A stretch of DNA of 64,000 bases. It comes from Shinisaurus crocodilurus. Taxonomy: Eukaryota; Chordata; Lepidosauria; Squamata; Shinisauridae. Every line of letters begins with the position of its first letter. Position 1 is the first letter of the stretch. The stretch is from positions 119,353,473-119,417,472 of the forward strand of contig CM037879.1 in the NCBI GenBank assembly GCA_021292165.1. Reading direction: 5' to 3'. The position numbers and the translations under genes were made by a program. Below, piece by piece: positions 10,700 through 20,694 of this stretch. Under the pieces are notes generated by a model. The model worked only from the letters and a program-made list of their open reading frames with translations, was not told where the DNA came from and made no database searches.

Positions 10700-10872
10700 G
10701 GCATCAGTGGTAGAGCATATGCTTTACAGGTAGATGTTACAGGTTTACTCTAAATGCTGGGAAAGATTTCTGCCTGAGTTCTTGAAGATCCACTGATGGG
10801 CAGAGTACGGGATATTGGAATAGGTGGACCTATGGCCTCATTTAGTAAATATAAGGCTTCTTTGTATGTTTG
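10700..10872 (+). mobile_element. tRNA-derived SINE (second family), degraded
   Basis: Starts with an A-box-like TCAGTGGTAGAGCATATGC, followed by a decayed B box, then GGGAAAGATTTCTGCCTGAG, GATCCACTG and GGTGGACCTATGG. It ends in TATAAGGCTTCTTTG. Its order matches the reverse complement of 16,520-16,712, a better copy. Confidence 0.65.
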
Positions 10873-10925
10873 CTTATATGTATGCAGTAATCTTGCCTCC
10901 CCTGCCTACGATAGATGAAGGTATA

Positions 10926-11399
10926 CAGTGGCTTGCAGAAGTATTCACCGCCCCCTCTTTGACTTTTCCACATTTTGTTGTGTTACAACTTGGAATTGAA
11001 ATGGATTTATGGTAATTGTCATTGTTACCACTTGATGTATTTTATTTATTTATTTATTTATTTATTATATTTATACCCCGCCTTTTTTCCTGCAAGGAAC
11101 CCAAGGCGGCTTACACAATCCTCCTCCTCCTCTCCATTTTATCCTCACAAGAACCCTGTGAGGTAGGTTAGGCTGAGAGTCAGTGACTGGCCCAAAGTCA
11201 CCCAGTGAGTTTCATGGCTGAGCGGGGACTAGAACCCGGATCTCCTGGGTCCCAGTCCAACACTCTCACCACTACGCCACAACACTGTGAAGGTGCAAAA
11301 TATTTTTATAGTTGCACAAAAGTTAAGTAAACAAAAACAAACTGGCACTTATTGATTGCCAGTCAAAAGGGTGTGTGTGAATACTTCTGCAAGGCACTG
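10926..11399. mobile_element. Tc1-like MITE split by a SINE
   Basis: The ends are CAGTGGCTTGCAGAAGTATTC and, inverted, GAATACTTCTGCAAGGCACTG, with TA at 10,924-10,925 and 11,400-11,401. Next to the left end are CTTTGACTTTTCCACATTTTG and TGTTACAAC, typical of a widespread Tc1-like family in vertebrates. A MIR-like SINE occupies most of the interior, so the original element was only about 230 bp. Confidence 0.8.
11040..11285 (-). mobile_element. MIR-like tRNA/CORE SINE, near full length
   Basis: On the minus strand it has an A box (TGGCGTAGTGG), a B box (GGTTCTAGTCC), the CORE-type segment, and an L2-type tail ending in (ATAA/AAAT)n. This is the most complete copy here and a good reference for the others. 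Confidence 0.9.
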
Positions 11400-11401
11400 T
11401 A

Positions 11402-13437
11402 CATCCCCACATTTCTCATTGTGGATGCAAATATGTATCTACTTCTCATGCCTTTGCTGCTGTGCATGCTTTGCTGCTATGCTTTTCCACACACAGTATT
11501 ATTGTACTCCAAAGTGGCTGACAATGAGAGGGAAAAAGTAGTTAGTGGCTGGCATGGCCATAATTTGAACTCTCAAGAATAACAAATGCTCAGATTCCTA
11601 ACAGTTTTCTCTCCCATGTGTATTTGTGGGAAAGTATTGCTGCCCAACCTGTCTGTCAGCCATGGATCTATTGGGAACTGCTGTCTCATACAAAGCATAG
11701 CCTGATTTGGCTAGAGGTGCGGCACAGATAAGAGGGGCTGGACGGAGAGAGGTGGCAGAGATGAGAAGCATATGGTGAGTTTGCAGAACCATATAGCATG
11801 ATCTGGGTCATGAGCACATGGTATGTCTGTGGGAGCCTAAACAGAAGCAGCCATAGTTTATCCAGGACTTCTCACACTCTTCCTTAGCCTTATACCTCTT
11901 TTGGGCATGACTTTTCAAATGGCATGCCATTTAAAAAATTATGTGTTTTTTGACAAAACATGGCTATGTAAATCTCATGTCACAGGAGTTTAATATTTAA
12001 AGATTTACTTTTTTCTTTTCTTTCTGCTTTTACTGTGAGCCAGAGAACATGCAGTTGCATCAATAAAAATGACTGCTGGGAACAGAATCAGTTTCTGGCA
12101 CAACCAGAATGCATGGCGAGCTGCGAGAGCAGTAGTCAATTGGTTACTATCCAGATTAAATTAATGGTCAGGTCAACCATAATCCAATCCAAACTGATGA
12201 CATGACCATACACAATATTATATCCTAAAACGAGGTGGAGTTTGCCTTCATTCGTTTTCAAAAAGCATATAAAATATCTTCGTGCAGACACAGTTCCGTT
12301 CAAATTGTGGTTTACTAATCACAAGCCAACCTCAAAAATCCATGCTCTCTTCTTCCTCCTCCTCCCCTCTCTGGTGAAATTCCCACTCTCTTTTGATCTG
12401 ATGCCTTATACAGATGTAATGCTCACTCCCTACCAACCATAGCAAATCAGTAACCAGTGTAGGAATGCATAATCTCTTCCCCTCCCATTTTCCCCTCAGT
12501 GTGAATGTTCTCCCTGGCTTCCCTTGTCAGCCCTTAGTTGACTTTTGCATTGATGCCAACCCTAAATTTAATGCTAATCAGGGTTCTCCTGCTCTTCTCC
12601 CACCTCCAGCACTGCCCACACTCCACCGAAATCTGCTCCGGATGGTCGCTCAACTCTCTGAAACAGATCTTGAGGGTGTGCAGAGGGCTGCAGGTGGGAG
12701 GCGGGTGAACTGCCCCCTTCCTTGTTTTGCTCATGGAAAAGGTGTGTTGATGAAAGGGTCTCATTGGATTTCACCCCTGATTACTGTAGGGCACAAGACT
12801 TAGTAACTGTCCTTTAGAAAATTCATCAACTACATGAAACAGGAATTTCTAGATTTGGATTTATTATTTAATACACTTATTCATTTTTTCCCATTATAAG
12901 AAACATTAGACAATATTCTTCAGGAAGGAAAAATACTATCCTCTTTTCTTTTATATTGAGGTCCATTTTACAAGAAAACATATTTGATTGGTAATTAAGG
13001 CAGCTTTAACTGGCTCATAATAGTGTTGTCAGATAAACAACCAAAATTTCCAGCCAAGTTTCATAATATTTGAAAACATAGCCAAGTATGTTTTTTTATT
13101 ACTTGAGATCTCAAATCAAGGGCGGTCAACATATGGTTTATGTGTTATATGGAGATTTAGTCACCGTTGTAAAAAATCTTGGTGTGGGGATCAGAAGGGG
13201 TGTGTTTGTGTGTGTTTTATTACTATGATCCAGCATCGTCAAGGTTGTAATTGGAATGTTTCCTATATACTGAGTTTTGGGTTGCAATCAATGTGGCTGC
13301 AGTGGTCTGTAAGAGTTAAGCTTCCTCACAATGTGCAGAACTGCAGGCAATGTCTCAAGATTCCACTGCAAGATTCTACTGCAACAGAAAGAGAGAGGGG
13401 AAGGGGCAGGGAGAAACATAGTGAGTGTCAGAAATCA
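11402..13437. other. No recognised feature (2 kb)
   Basis: I saw no repeat ends, RNA gene or protein motif on either strand. An open frame of 112 codons at 12,465-12,803 has no recognisable motif and overlaps open frames on the other strand. Confidence 0.45.
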
Positions 13438-13505
13438 TTACACACTTTTAGAAGTAAGTCCCACTGTCAATGGGACTTAGTTCTGAGTATATTTGCATAG
13501 GGTTG
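13438..13505. repeat. Short palindromic interspersed repeat
   Basis: Core AGAAGTAAGTCCCACTG...CAATGGGACTTA...TGCATAGGGTTGCAG. The inner words GTAAGTCCCA and TGGGACTTA are inverted. It belongs with 2,466-2,555 and 16,317-16,395. Confidence 0.5.
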
Positions 13506-13633
13506 CAGCCATAGATACTCTACAAGGCAAGTAAAAATGTGTTTAACGTACATGAATTGTAGGTGAATGGCCTTATTTTCATTGCAGCCTTCAGTCTATT
13601 GACCATCAATGTCAGTAATTTGTTCTCTTAAAG

Positions 13634-14177
13634 CAGCCTTCCCCAACCTGGTGCTTTCCAGATGTTTTATTTATTTAATACATTTTTATACTGCCCAATA
13701 GCCGAAGCTCTCTGGGTGGTTTACAACAGTTAAAACCATAAAATACAATATAATATAAATATAACATTTAAAACTACAGATTAAAAACAAACAGCAGAGC
13801 TAGCAGCAGCAGATACAATAACAGAGTTAAAAACTACAAGATTAAAATGATTAAGATGATTAAAATGATTAAAATGCCTGGGAGAATAGAAAGGTCTTCA
13901 CCTGGTGCCAGAAAGAGTACAATGTAGGCGCTAGGCGAGCCTCTTTGGGGAGCTCATTCCACAACCGGGGTGCCACAGCAGAAAAAGCCCTCCTCCTGGT
14001 AGCCATCTGCCTCACTTCCTTTGGCAGGGGCTACCAGAGAAGGACTGCCGATGAAGATCTTAGTGTCCAGGCAGGTACATGTTTTAGACTTCAGCTCCCA
14101 TCAGCCCAAGCCAGCATGGCCAGTGGTCAGGTATGTTGGGAGTTGCAGCTCCAGATTGAGGAAGGCTGTGCTAAAGT
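13634..14177. mobile_element. hAT-like MITE split by an antisense LINE
   Basis: The left piece is CAGCCTTCCCCAACCTGG...CCAGATG. After the LINE it resumes as GACTTCAGCTCCCATCAGCC and ends near GGGAGTTGCAGCTCCA. The words are those of the common CCCAACCTGGTGCC...CAGATGTTTT...CAACTCCCATCA type of non-autonomous hAT. Confidence 0.6.
13670..14078 (-). mobile_element. L2-like LINE 3' end with 8-bp flanking duplication
   Basis: The minus strand holds the ORF2 C-terminus (RRAFSAVAPRLWNELPKEARL-type, degraded) and 3' UTR. The word ATGTTTTA is present at 13,662-13,669 and 14,079-14,086, exactly bounding the insert, and the host MITE reads through when one copy is removed. Confidence 0.85.
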
Positions 14178-14263
14178 AACACCTATAGCAACATCCTTGT
14201 TATAAACTGCCATTAGCATAGCTAGCTTAAAACTTGATCTAACATGCAACCATATTAAAGATT

Positions 14264-14735
14264 GTGAGGCAGGTTGTGCCCGCAGCTAAGCATGGAGCAG
14301 GGGATGCCAGGCTTCATATAATACATCCAAACTATAGTCAGTGTTGTTGGAAGGCATGTGGTCAGATTAGTTCATACTTTCTTCTTTGGTGGGGATGTTC
14401 AACTGTGCAGGAGGAGTCTTGGAACATGGTTGCTAATTACTGTCAGGAATTTCTCCATGTTAGACCACTGGTAACTATTAAAGCTATGCTTCTTCATCAT
14501 TTTGAACCTAATGACTCTGGGGTCCTGCATAAATATCTTCTTAAGCAATTGTATACAGCTGCAAAGTTATGTATAGCACATAAGGGGGCGTCTCCAAAGC
14601 AACCAACTAAACAGCAGCGGGCTGATAAAATTTGGGAGACTATGATTATGTATAAACTTAATCAGCAAGTGCAAACAAGGAATCCTAATTTTAAGGAAGT
14701 TATTATGCCACCATGGTTTCCATTTATTTCCTAAG
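14264..14735 (+). mobile_element. L1-like LINE ORF2 C-terminal remnant
   Basis: In two frames it encodes a CWKACGQ...LLWWGCSTVQEESWNMV stretch, resembling the C-terminal cysteine/tryptophan region of L1-type ORF2 (CxxC...HxWWxC...FW). It is followed by a basic, lysine-rich tail to a stop near 14,733. Frameshifts are present. It could instead be another L1-group (Tx1-like) element. Confidence 0.5.
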
Positions 14736-14813
14736 TGGAAGCCATTCAAACTTTTGGTCAAATTCCAACTAAGTACAATTGCCTGTATTTTGTTTCTGAC
14801 TGACACATGCATG

Positions 14814-14834
14814 CACACACACACACACACACAC
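14814..14834. repeat. (CA)n microsatellite
   Basis: Ten CA units. 14,835-15,160 shows nothing recognised. Confidence 0.95.
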
Positions 14835-15163
14835 CGTACCTTATATATGCTAAATAACTTTTATTTTCATTCTTTCATTAGATAGTTAGCTTCTGCTTAG
14901 GGTGTTTTACTCTATTGGTGATAGACTAAGAAGGATAATTTGTGGGTTTCTGTGTTTCTGTAGGGCTTCTCTACATAAGGGGTTTAACCCGCCACTTTAC
15001 TGAGGCTTCTTCTTCCATTTTCATTGGGGGAAGAAGAGCGCGTCCTTCCCACAGGGTTTTTCCTTGGGGTTTGTAGTTCTCTGCCTTTCTATATATTCTA
15101 TTAACCAACCAAAAGGTGGTGCTGTGGTATAGCTTCAGTATAGTGGAATTGCGACTTTACAGA

Positions 15164-15573
15164 GGGCCGGTTCACATGACCCAAGCAGCCGGCGGGGGAG
15201 GAACCACGGGGCTGTCCGCGGGGTCCGGCGGGGTGCCCCACACGACCGGCGCCCCGCACGCGTGGGCAGACCCCGCAGTCGCCGCACCGCAGTACGGGCC
15301 TCCCGGCGCTAGGGGGCGGGGCCCCGGGATGCCTAGAGGGGCCATTTGCCCCTACAGGCTGGAACGGCGGGCACTCTGGGGACCCCACGGGACGGCTGCC
15401 CGCTGTTCGCACGGCATGGTGACCACACGCGGTGGGGGCTTACCCCTCTACCGACCATGGTCACTTTGCGTGCGTCCCTCCCGCAGCTGTCTCGCGGGGG
15501 CACCCCCGGTCGGTGTGCACATGACACGGGAACCGCGGGGGACTTGCGGTTCCCGTGTCGTGCGAACAAGCCC
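15164..15573. mobile_element. Small Harbinger-like element, 410 bp, GC-rich
   Basis: The ends are GGGCCGGTTCACATGAC and GTCGTGCGAACAAGCCC (inverted, imperfect), flanked by AGA on both sides. The interior is very GC-rich with many CpG dinucleotides and gives overlapping open frames on both strands, none protein-like. It shares end structure and a 3-bp duplication with 29,079-30,684 and 34,563-36,022. The superfamily is inferred from the 3-bp TSD and G-rich ends. Confidence 0.6.
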
Positions 15574-15627
15574 AGAGGCTTTCATTCTGGTTTGAAATTT
15601 AATACCTAACCTGACTTTCTTCGCTCT

Positions 15628-15737
15628 AAAAAAAACCCTGTGAAAATGGCTGGAAAACACAGGAGAGGCCCTCGCTTAAAAAAACACACCAAACCCCTGT
15701 GAAAATGGCTGGAAAACAAAGGAAAGGAGAGGCCCTG
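15628..15737. repeat. Local direct duplication (about 40-bp unit)
   Basis: CCTGTGAAAATGGCTGGAAAAC followed by GGAGAGGCCCT occurs twice, at about 15,635 and 15,695, separated by an A-rich stretch. No coding meaning seen. 15,741-16,316 has no recognised feature apart from an A-rich tract near 15,880. Confidence 0.75.
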
Positions 15738-16316
15738 GAGGATGATGACATCATAAAAAGGCCCTGCAAACTTCCATGAGTGATAGATCACAAGCACACA
15801 ATAAATGCCTCATGTAGAGAGAGTTTGCTTTATTATTAAATACTTCTTTTTTGTTGCCTTTATTTTTTAAAACTTTATTTAAAAATAAAATAAAATAAAA
15901 ATAAAATGTCAGAAAAAGGGGCGAGAATAGACAATAAGATTAGGTAAGCCAGGCCACATCTTAATTTCTTAATTACATCTTCCAGAAGGATATTGGCATG
16001 GCGGCAGCAAGAGATCAAATACCACAGCAGACTGCTGGTGCAACTGATACCCCCCAATCTGACTTTTGGGAGTATTATGGGGAAGAAGATCAGTTTGGGG
16101 CAGTAGCTGGTTTAGGCTGCTCCTGCCACCTGCTGTGATCCACCAGGGATGAGTGTGGGTACCTGGACCAGAGCTGAGCCATTGTCCCCAAGGTCCCCCC
16201 CACTGCAAGGATGGAGATGCAGAGTGTTTACCACCACCTGTTCCCAGGCTATAGTTTCTGCCCAATGCCCAAGTGCAAGTCAGTCTAGTTGTGACTAAGT
16301 AGTAATGCAAATGACC

Positions 16317-16395
16317 CAATCCTATGCAGATCTACTCAGAAGTAAGTTCCATTGAATTCTATGGGATTTATCCCAGGTAAATGAGCATAGGATTG
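16317..16395. repeat. Short palindromic interspersed repeat, best copy
   Basis: The ends CAATCCTATGC and GCATAGGATTG are a perfect 11-bp inverted pair 79 bp apart. Between them lie AGAAGTAAGTTCCATTGA and ATGGGATTTATCCCAGG. This is the reference for the family's other, eroded copies. Confidence 0.65.
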
Positions 16396-16519
16396 TAGTC
16401 AAAGGAGGAAAAACAAAGAGAAACAAACAAGAACAACAAAACTGTTTACTCTGAAGAAGGCAAAACCCCTGGAATGAAATTACTAATCAAGAGCACACGT
16501 AAAGCCAGCTTTAAATTTA

Positions 16520-16712
16520 GGAACATAGGAAGCTGCCTTATACTGAGTCAGATCATGGGTCCATCTAGCTCAGTATTGTCAACACTGACTGGCAGCGGCT
16601 CTCCAGGGTCCCAGACAGGATTCCTTCCTAGTCCTACCTGGAGATGCCAGGGATTGAACTGGGACGTTCTGTATTCCAAACATGTGCTCTACCTCTGAGC
16701 TGCAGCCTGCAG
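16520..16712 (-). mobile_element. tRNA-derived SINE (second family)
   Basis: Minus strand: A box AGCTCAGAGGTAGAGCA, B box GTTCAATCCC, then GGCATCTCCAGGTAGG, CTGGCAGT and ACTGAGCTAGATGGACC. The 3' end is AAGGCAGCTTCCTATGTTCC. A 5S- or LINE-type body is not present, so the head is tRNA-like. It differs from the MIR-like family in its head, body and tail. Confidence 0.8.
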
Positions 16713-16737
16713 CCCCTTGCCATACTTGAACTCCTGT

Positions 16738-17887
16738 CATCATCATCAGGCGATCACTCGTGACCGAGTAAGATTGTCTTCCGGGATAAAAAGGAGGAGA
16801 TTCTAAAGAAGATTGTGTAGACTCTAGCGATGGGTCCGTAAGTGACTGTGGAGGCCAATTCTAGATCCACACAGCTTCCCACAGTGAGGACACAGGTTAC
16901 CAGATAGAAGATGGTCCTGTAAAGGATTCATTTGACGTGCTTTTCGCTTAGCACGTTTCTCCCTTTCACCTTGCACTCGGCTTCTTCAAAGTCCATGGAA
17001 CCTTTGTGAAAGGCCAACCTCCAGTTAGATCGTTCATGGGCCAGAGCTTCCCAGTTTTCGATGTTTATTGCATTTTTTTAGATTAGCCTTATGAACATCT
17101 TTAAACCTCTTATATTGACCACCGATATTCCGCTTTCCATCCTTGAGTTGCGAGTAAAGTAACTGCTTTGGGAGACGGCAGTCAGGCATTCGAACAACAT
17201 GACCGGTCCACTGAAGTTGGCGTTGAAGGATCATTTTTTCAATGCTAGTAGTCTTTGCTTCTTCCAGTACACTGACATTTGTTCGCCTATCTTCCCAAGT
17301 AATTTGCAGGATTTTCCGGAGGCAACGTTGATGAAACCTTTCAAGGAGGTGGAAGTGACGTTTATAGATAGTCCATGTTTCGCAGGCATACAATAAAGTT
17401 GGTAATACAATGGCTTCATAAACCAGTGTTTTGGTCTTCCTACAAATATCCCGATCCTCGAACACTCTATGTTTCATTCGAGAAAATGCGGCACTTGCAG
17501 AGCTCAGACGATGCTGGATTTCACTGTCGATGTTAGCTGTAACAGAAAGATAGCTGCCAAGATAGAGAAAATGATCGACATTTTCCAGTATTGTCCCGCC
17601 AAGCTGGATAGATGGCATCACCAAAGGATTGGCTTGCACTTGCTGATGAAGCACTTTGGTTTTTTTGATGTTAAGTGAGAGACCAAGTTTTTCGTATGCT
17701 TCTGCAAAAGCATTTAGGATAGTTTGGAGATCATCCTCTGAATGTGCGGAGACCACATTATCATCAGCATACTGAAGTTCCACAACGGAGGTTGTAATTA
17801 CCTTACTTTTTGCTTTCAGCCTGCTGAGATTAAAAAGCTTTCCATCTGTTCGATATATAATTCCCACACCGGTGGGAAGTTTCCCCT
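16738..17887 (-). mobile_element. 5'-truncated LINE with RT and C-terminal CCHH finger
   Basis: Encodes, on the minus strand, the RT from GKLPTGVGIIYRTDG through the catalytic motif LQYADDNVV, the thumb, and the basic C-terminal region. A single-base frameshift in a run of T at about 17,075 breaks the end of the ORF. The 3' terminus is CGCCTGATGATGATG. AACTCCTGT occurs at 16,729-16,737 and 17,903-17,911 as a possible TSD, but about 15 filler bases at the 5' side make this less secure. It is nearly identical to the sense part of the copy at 51,680-53,000. The clade is uncertain (I/Nimb/Vingi-like group). Confidence 0.85.
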
Positions 17888-17911
17888 CCTGTGCTCCCCT
17901 CCAACTCCTGT

Positions 17912-18927
17912 GCAACCATAGTTAAGACTCTAAGGCCGTTTACAAATTCTGAGTGAAGCTCTGAAAAAATGTTTAATCTTAGTAGATGCATATCCCCCCC
18001 CCCGCCCCATGAAGCAGAAGGAGCCTCCACAAGTAGGTTTCTGACCCTGATCCTCTTCAAGGAGGCATTTTGAGGCTGTAGCCCTCTGTGCTGCTAAGTT
18101 GGACTAAATAAATTAAATTAAATAATGATTCAGCACACAGGCATTAAGTCAGCCCACTGAGTTGTGCACTATCCTGAAAGTTGCTGAGCAGCAGAAGGTG
18201 AAGTAATCACTCAGTAATGTCAAGATGAATAAAATAAAAGGCTATCTCATGTTGCAATTGATTTCAATCTGCTGAAATATGCACTATGCATTTTGATTAG
18301 CTTAGCAATGCAACATGCAGTGCTCTTTGGAGGGGGAGCTCTGTTATTTTGTCATTGTTCTTCTTCTAGAAGCCCATCATTCATCACACCCTTTTCTAAT
18401 CTACATTTTATTTCTTTTGATGCGATCAATGTGCACAATAAAGGGTGTTACCTTGCATTTCTGCATTTTGATTGGACTTGTCAATGGTGGGCAAACTCAT
18501 ACAGCCTAGCAGTGTGGCAGGTTAGGAAATATTTTGCTAATGCCATCAATTACATTATTCAATGACCTTTCCCCCTACTTCCCTGACCACTCTACCTTAG
18601 AAAAGATGAGTGCATATTTCAAGATGTCATTCCAACCCATTCTGTTTGTTTTACAGGGCTGTGCAGGACATAAAAATGAAAGATGGTGCCCGATAAAGAA
18701 ATAAACAACTGCACAGTTAATGCCCAAGATGGAGAGCCAATGGTTCCTGCTGCATGATTTCATTGGTGTGCAATAACTGTCAGGGGAAAATAAATAATAA
18801 TTATTAGTCATTTATGGGGACAGCAGGACAATTTAGTGTGTCTGCATCTAAAATATTCATTAGCTGGTAACGTGTTAAGTCTGGCATTTTTTTAAAAAAA
18901 GGTCAAGGTTGTTTGAGTTTCTGAGTA
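17912..18927. other. No recognised feature
   Basis: A short C-run near 17,993 and A/T-rich DNA. No motif recognised. Confidence 0.45.
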
Positions 18928-19444
18928 CAGAAGAAGTGGTCACAATTCAACAGTATGAGGAACATATTATTGTAGACAACAGTGATAACAAGAGAAGTGG
19001 GAGAAATGCTACTTGTAATCTACATATCACCCCAGCTGTTATCCTGTATGTGGTTGGGCTGTTTAAATCTCTTATTATTATGAATGAAGGATGATGATGA
19101 TGATGATGATACCACCAAAGCAAAGGTTTGAAAGGATTCCTGAAGGAAGATAGAAGGAGGATTCCAGAAAAGATATATTTATATTCTGCATGTATATTTA
19201 TTCCAGAAAATGCTGAATGGATACCCCACATGAAAGAACTGAAGAAAGTGGATAAAGATTTTAATTTTCTCCCTGCTTCATAATCCTAGAGTTGGGGGTC
19301 ATCCAGTGAAAATTATTAGCAGTAGATTCATGGAGTCAAAAGAATGTTCCTCATATTGTTGAACTAGCTGTTGCTCGCGGCTTCGCTCGCGTGGATTTTA
19401 GGATTTGGTACAATTGTCCACCCGTTGTCAACTCGCACAAACCA

Positions 19445-20193
19445 AAGACAGGATTTGGAGCTGTTCCCATTAATGTGACTCAACTAATTACTGTAGTTCT
19501 ACATAGAAGCTGTGTCCTGACTGGATGTCCTTGACATTTTGCCAAGATAACACCAGAAAAGAAAAAAACTGTACCAAAATATAATAATATTCATAAAGAC
19601 CTATCTTTTCAGTCGCCACTAAAACAGTGAAGACACTTCAGTTGTTAAAGAATTCTGCAGACTTTTTTACAAGTAAGATATATTTTATATAAAGAAAACA
19701 TATGTCCTTGTTTAAAAAGAAATACTTGATTCTCTTTTTTTTCTTTGTTTTATGAATTTTGATTTCATTTCATACAAACACAAAAACACATATATAACAA
19801 ACAATATACACAATTAAAAAGGACTTCCAATCTTCTCCACAGCTTAAGCAACCACAGTTATTCTTACAACATTCTCCGTTAACAAAACCTCACATTCAGT
19901 TACGGCAAACCAAAAACAAAACCACATTTTAAGAAGAAATACTTGATTCTCATTAATTTTAAGAAAATGTTTTTAAATGATTTCTATTTAGAATATAGAG
20001 AAATTTATTATACAATGAGAATGTATTTTTATTATGTGTTGTCCTCACCATGTGAACTTACTGTATGTAATTTGAACATTTACAGCCCCCTAAGGAAGGC
20101 CTTAGAAAAAAAAACACAGGCCAAAATGCATCGGGCTCCTCTATTCAATAAAGATTTTGTATCCTGAGAACTTAGTTCTCTCCTTTTTTTCGT
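19445..20193. mobile_element. 749-bp insertion with 15-bp TSD inside the Helitron
   Basis: AACTCGCACAAACCA is present at 19,430-19,444 and 20,194-20,208. Removing the insert and one copy restores the OTU frame (YGGLCELTTGGQLYQI). A 15-bp duplication points to a retroposed sequence. It contains an AATAAAG word and CTAAGGAAGGCCTTAG near its right side. I cannot name the family. Confidence 0.7.
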
Positions 20194-20694
20194 AACTCGC
20201 ACAAACCACCATAAGTATGGGTTCGGGACATGTTGTCAAAGTATGCATCGGCACTCGCATAGTTGTTTCCATCACTGTCGTGGGACATTATTTATTTATT
20301 TATTTATTTATTACATTTATACCCTGCCTTTTTTCCTGCAAGGAACACAAGGCGGCTTACATAATCCTCCTCCTCCTCTCCATTTTATCCTTACAACAAC
20401 CCTGTGAGGTAGGTTAGGCTGAGACGAGAGTCAGTGACTGGACCAAAGTCACCCAGTGAGTTTCATGGCTGAGTGGGGACTAGAACCTGGATCTCCCGAG
20501 TCCCAGAATTATAGAGAATTCATCCCAGTTTTCAACGACATGATCAACTATTTGTTCACGTACCTCCCTACCTAGATTTTGACTGCCATACATAACGAAA
20601 GATAGTGCCCAGAATAGGCACGCTCCATCGCCTACAATTGGTACAACTGTGTGTGGTATCATCACACCATTTACATTTAAATTTTCAATTTGCA
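20194..20694 (-). pseudogene. OTU-type cysteine protease fragment (Helitron-borne)
   Basis: The protein begins with a methionine at 20,694 and reads VVPIVGDGACLFWALSFVMYG, the OTU catalytic Asp-Gly-x-Cys block (DGACLF). It continues through VREQIVDHVVENWDEFSI, is interrupted by a SINE, and resumes as MSHDSDGNNYASADAYFDNM and YGGLCEL. OTU proteases cleave ubiquitin-type linkages, and OTU domains are known in proteins encoded by animal Helitrons. The histidine-containing end is not seen. With a SINE and a 749-bp insert in it, it cannot be functional. It is on the same strand as the Helitron, as expected for element-encoded protein. Confidence 0.75.
20289..20507 (-). mobile_element. MIR-like tRNA/CORE SINE inside the OTU fragment
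   Basis: Same family as 11,040-11,285. The minus strand begins CTGGGACTCGGGAGATCC just 5' of the B box, so it is 5'-truncated, and it ends in (AAAT)n. It separates the two halves of the OTU frame. Confidence 0.9.

Noticed and set aside
12465..12803. A 112-codon open frame
   Set aside because: No family motif, and equally long frames exist on the opposite strand.
15101..15595. A 159-codon open frame and its antisense partners
   Set aside because: They fall within the 410-bp CpG-rich Harbinger-like element; the base composition explains them.
16738..17911. A secure TSD for the LINE copy
   Set aside because: AACTCCTGT occurs on both sides, but about 15 unexplained bases separate the right copy from the LINE, so I report it only as possible.
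20194..20694. The OTU fragment as a host deubiquitinase exon
   Set aside because: It lies within Helitron ends, on the element's strand, and continues to the element's 3' end; no splice sites bound it.
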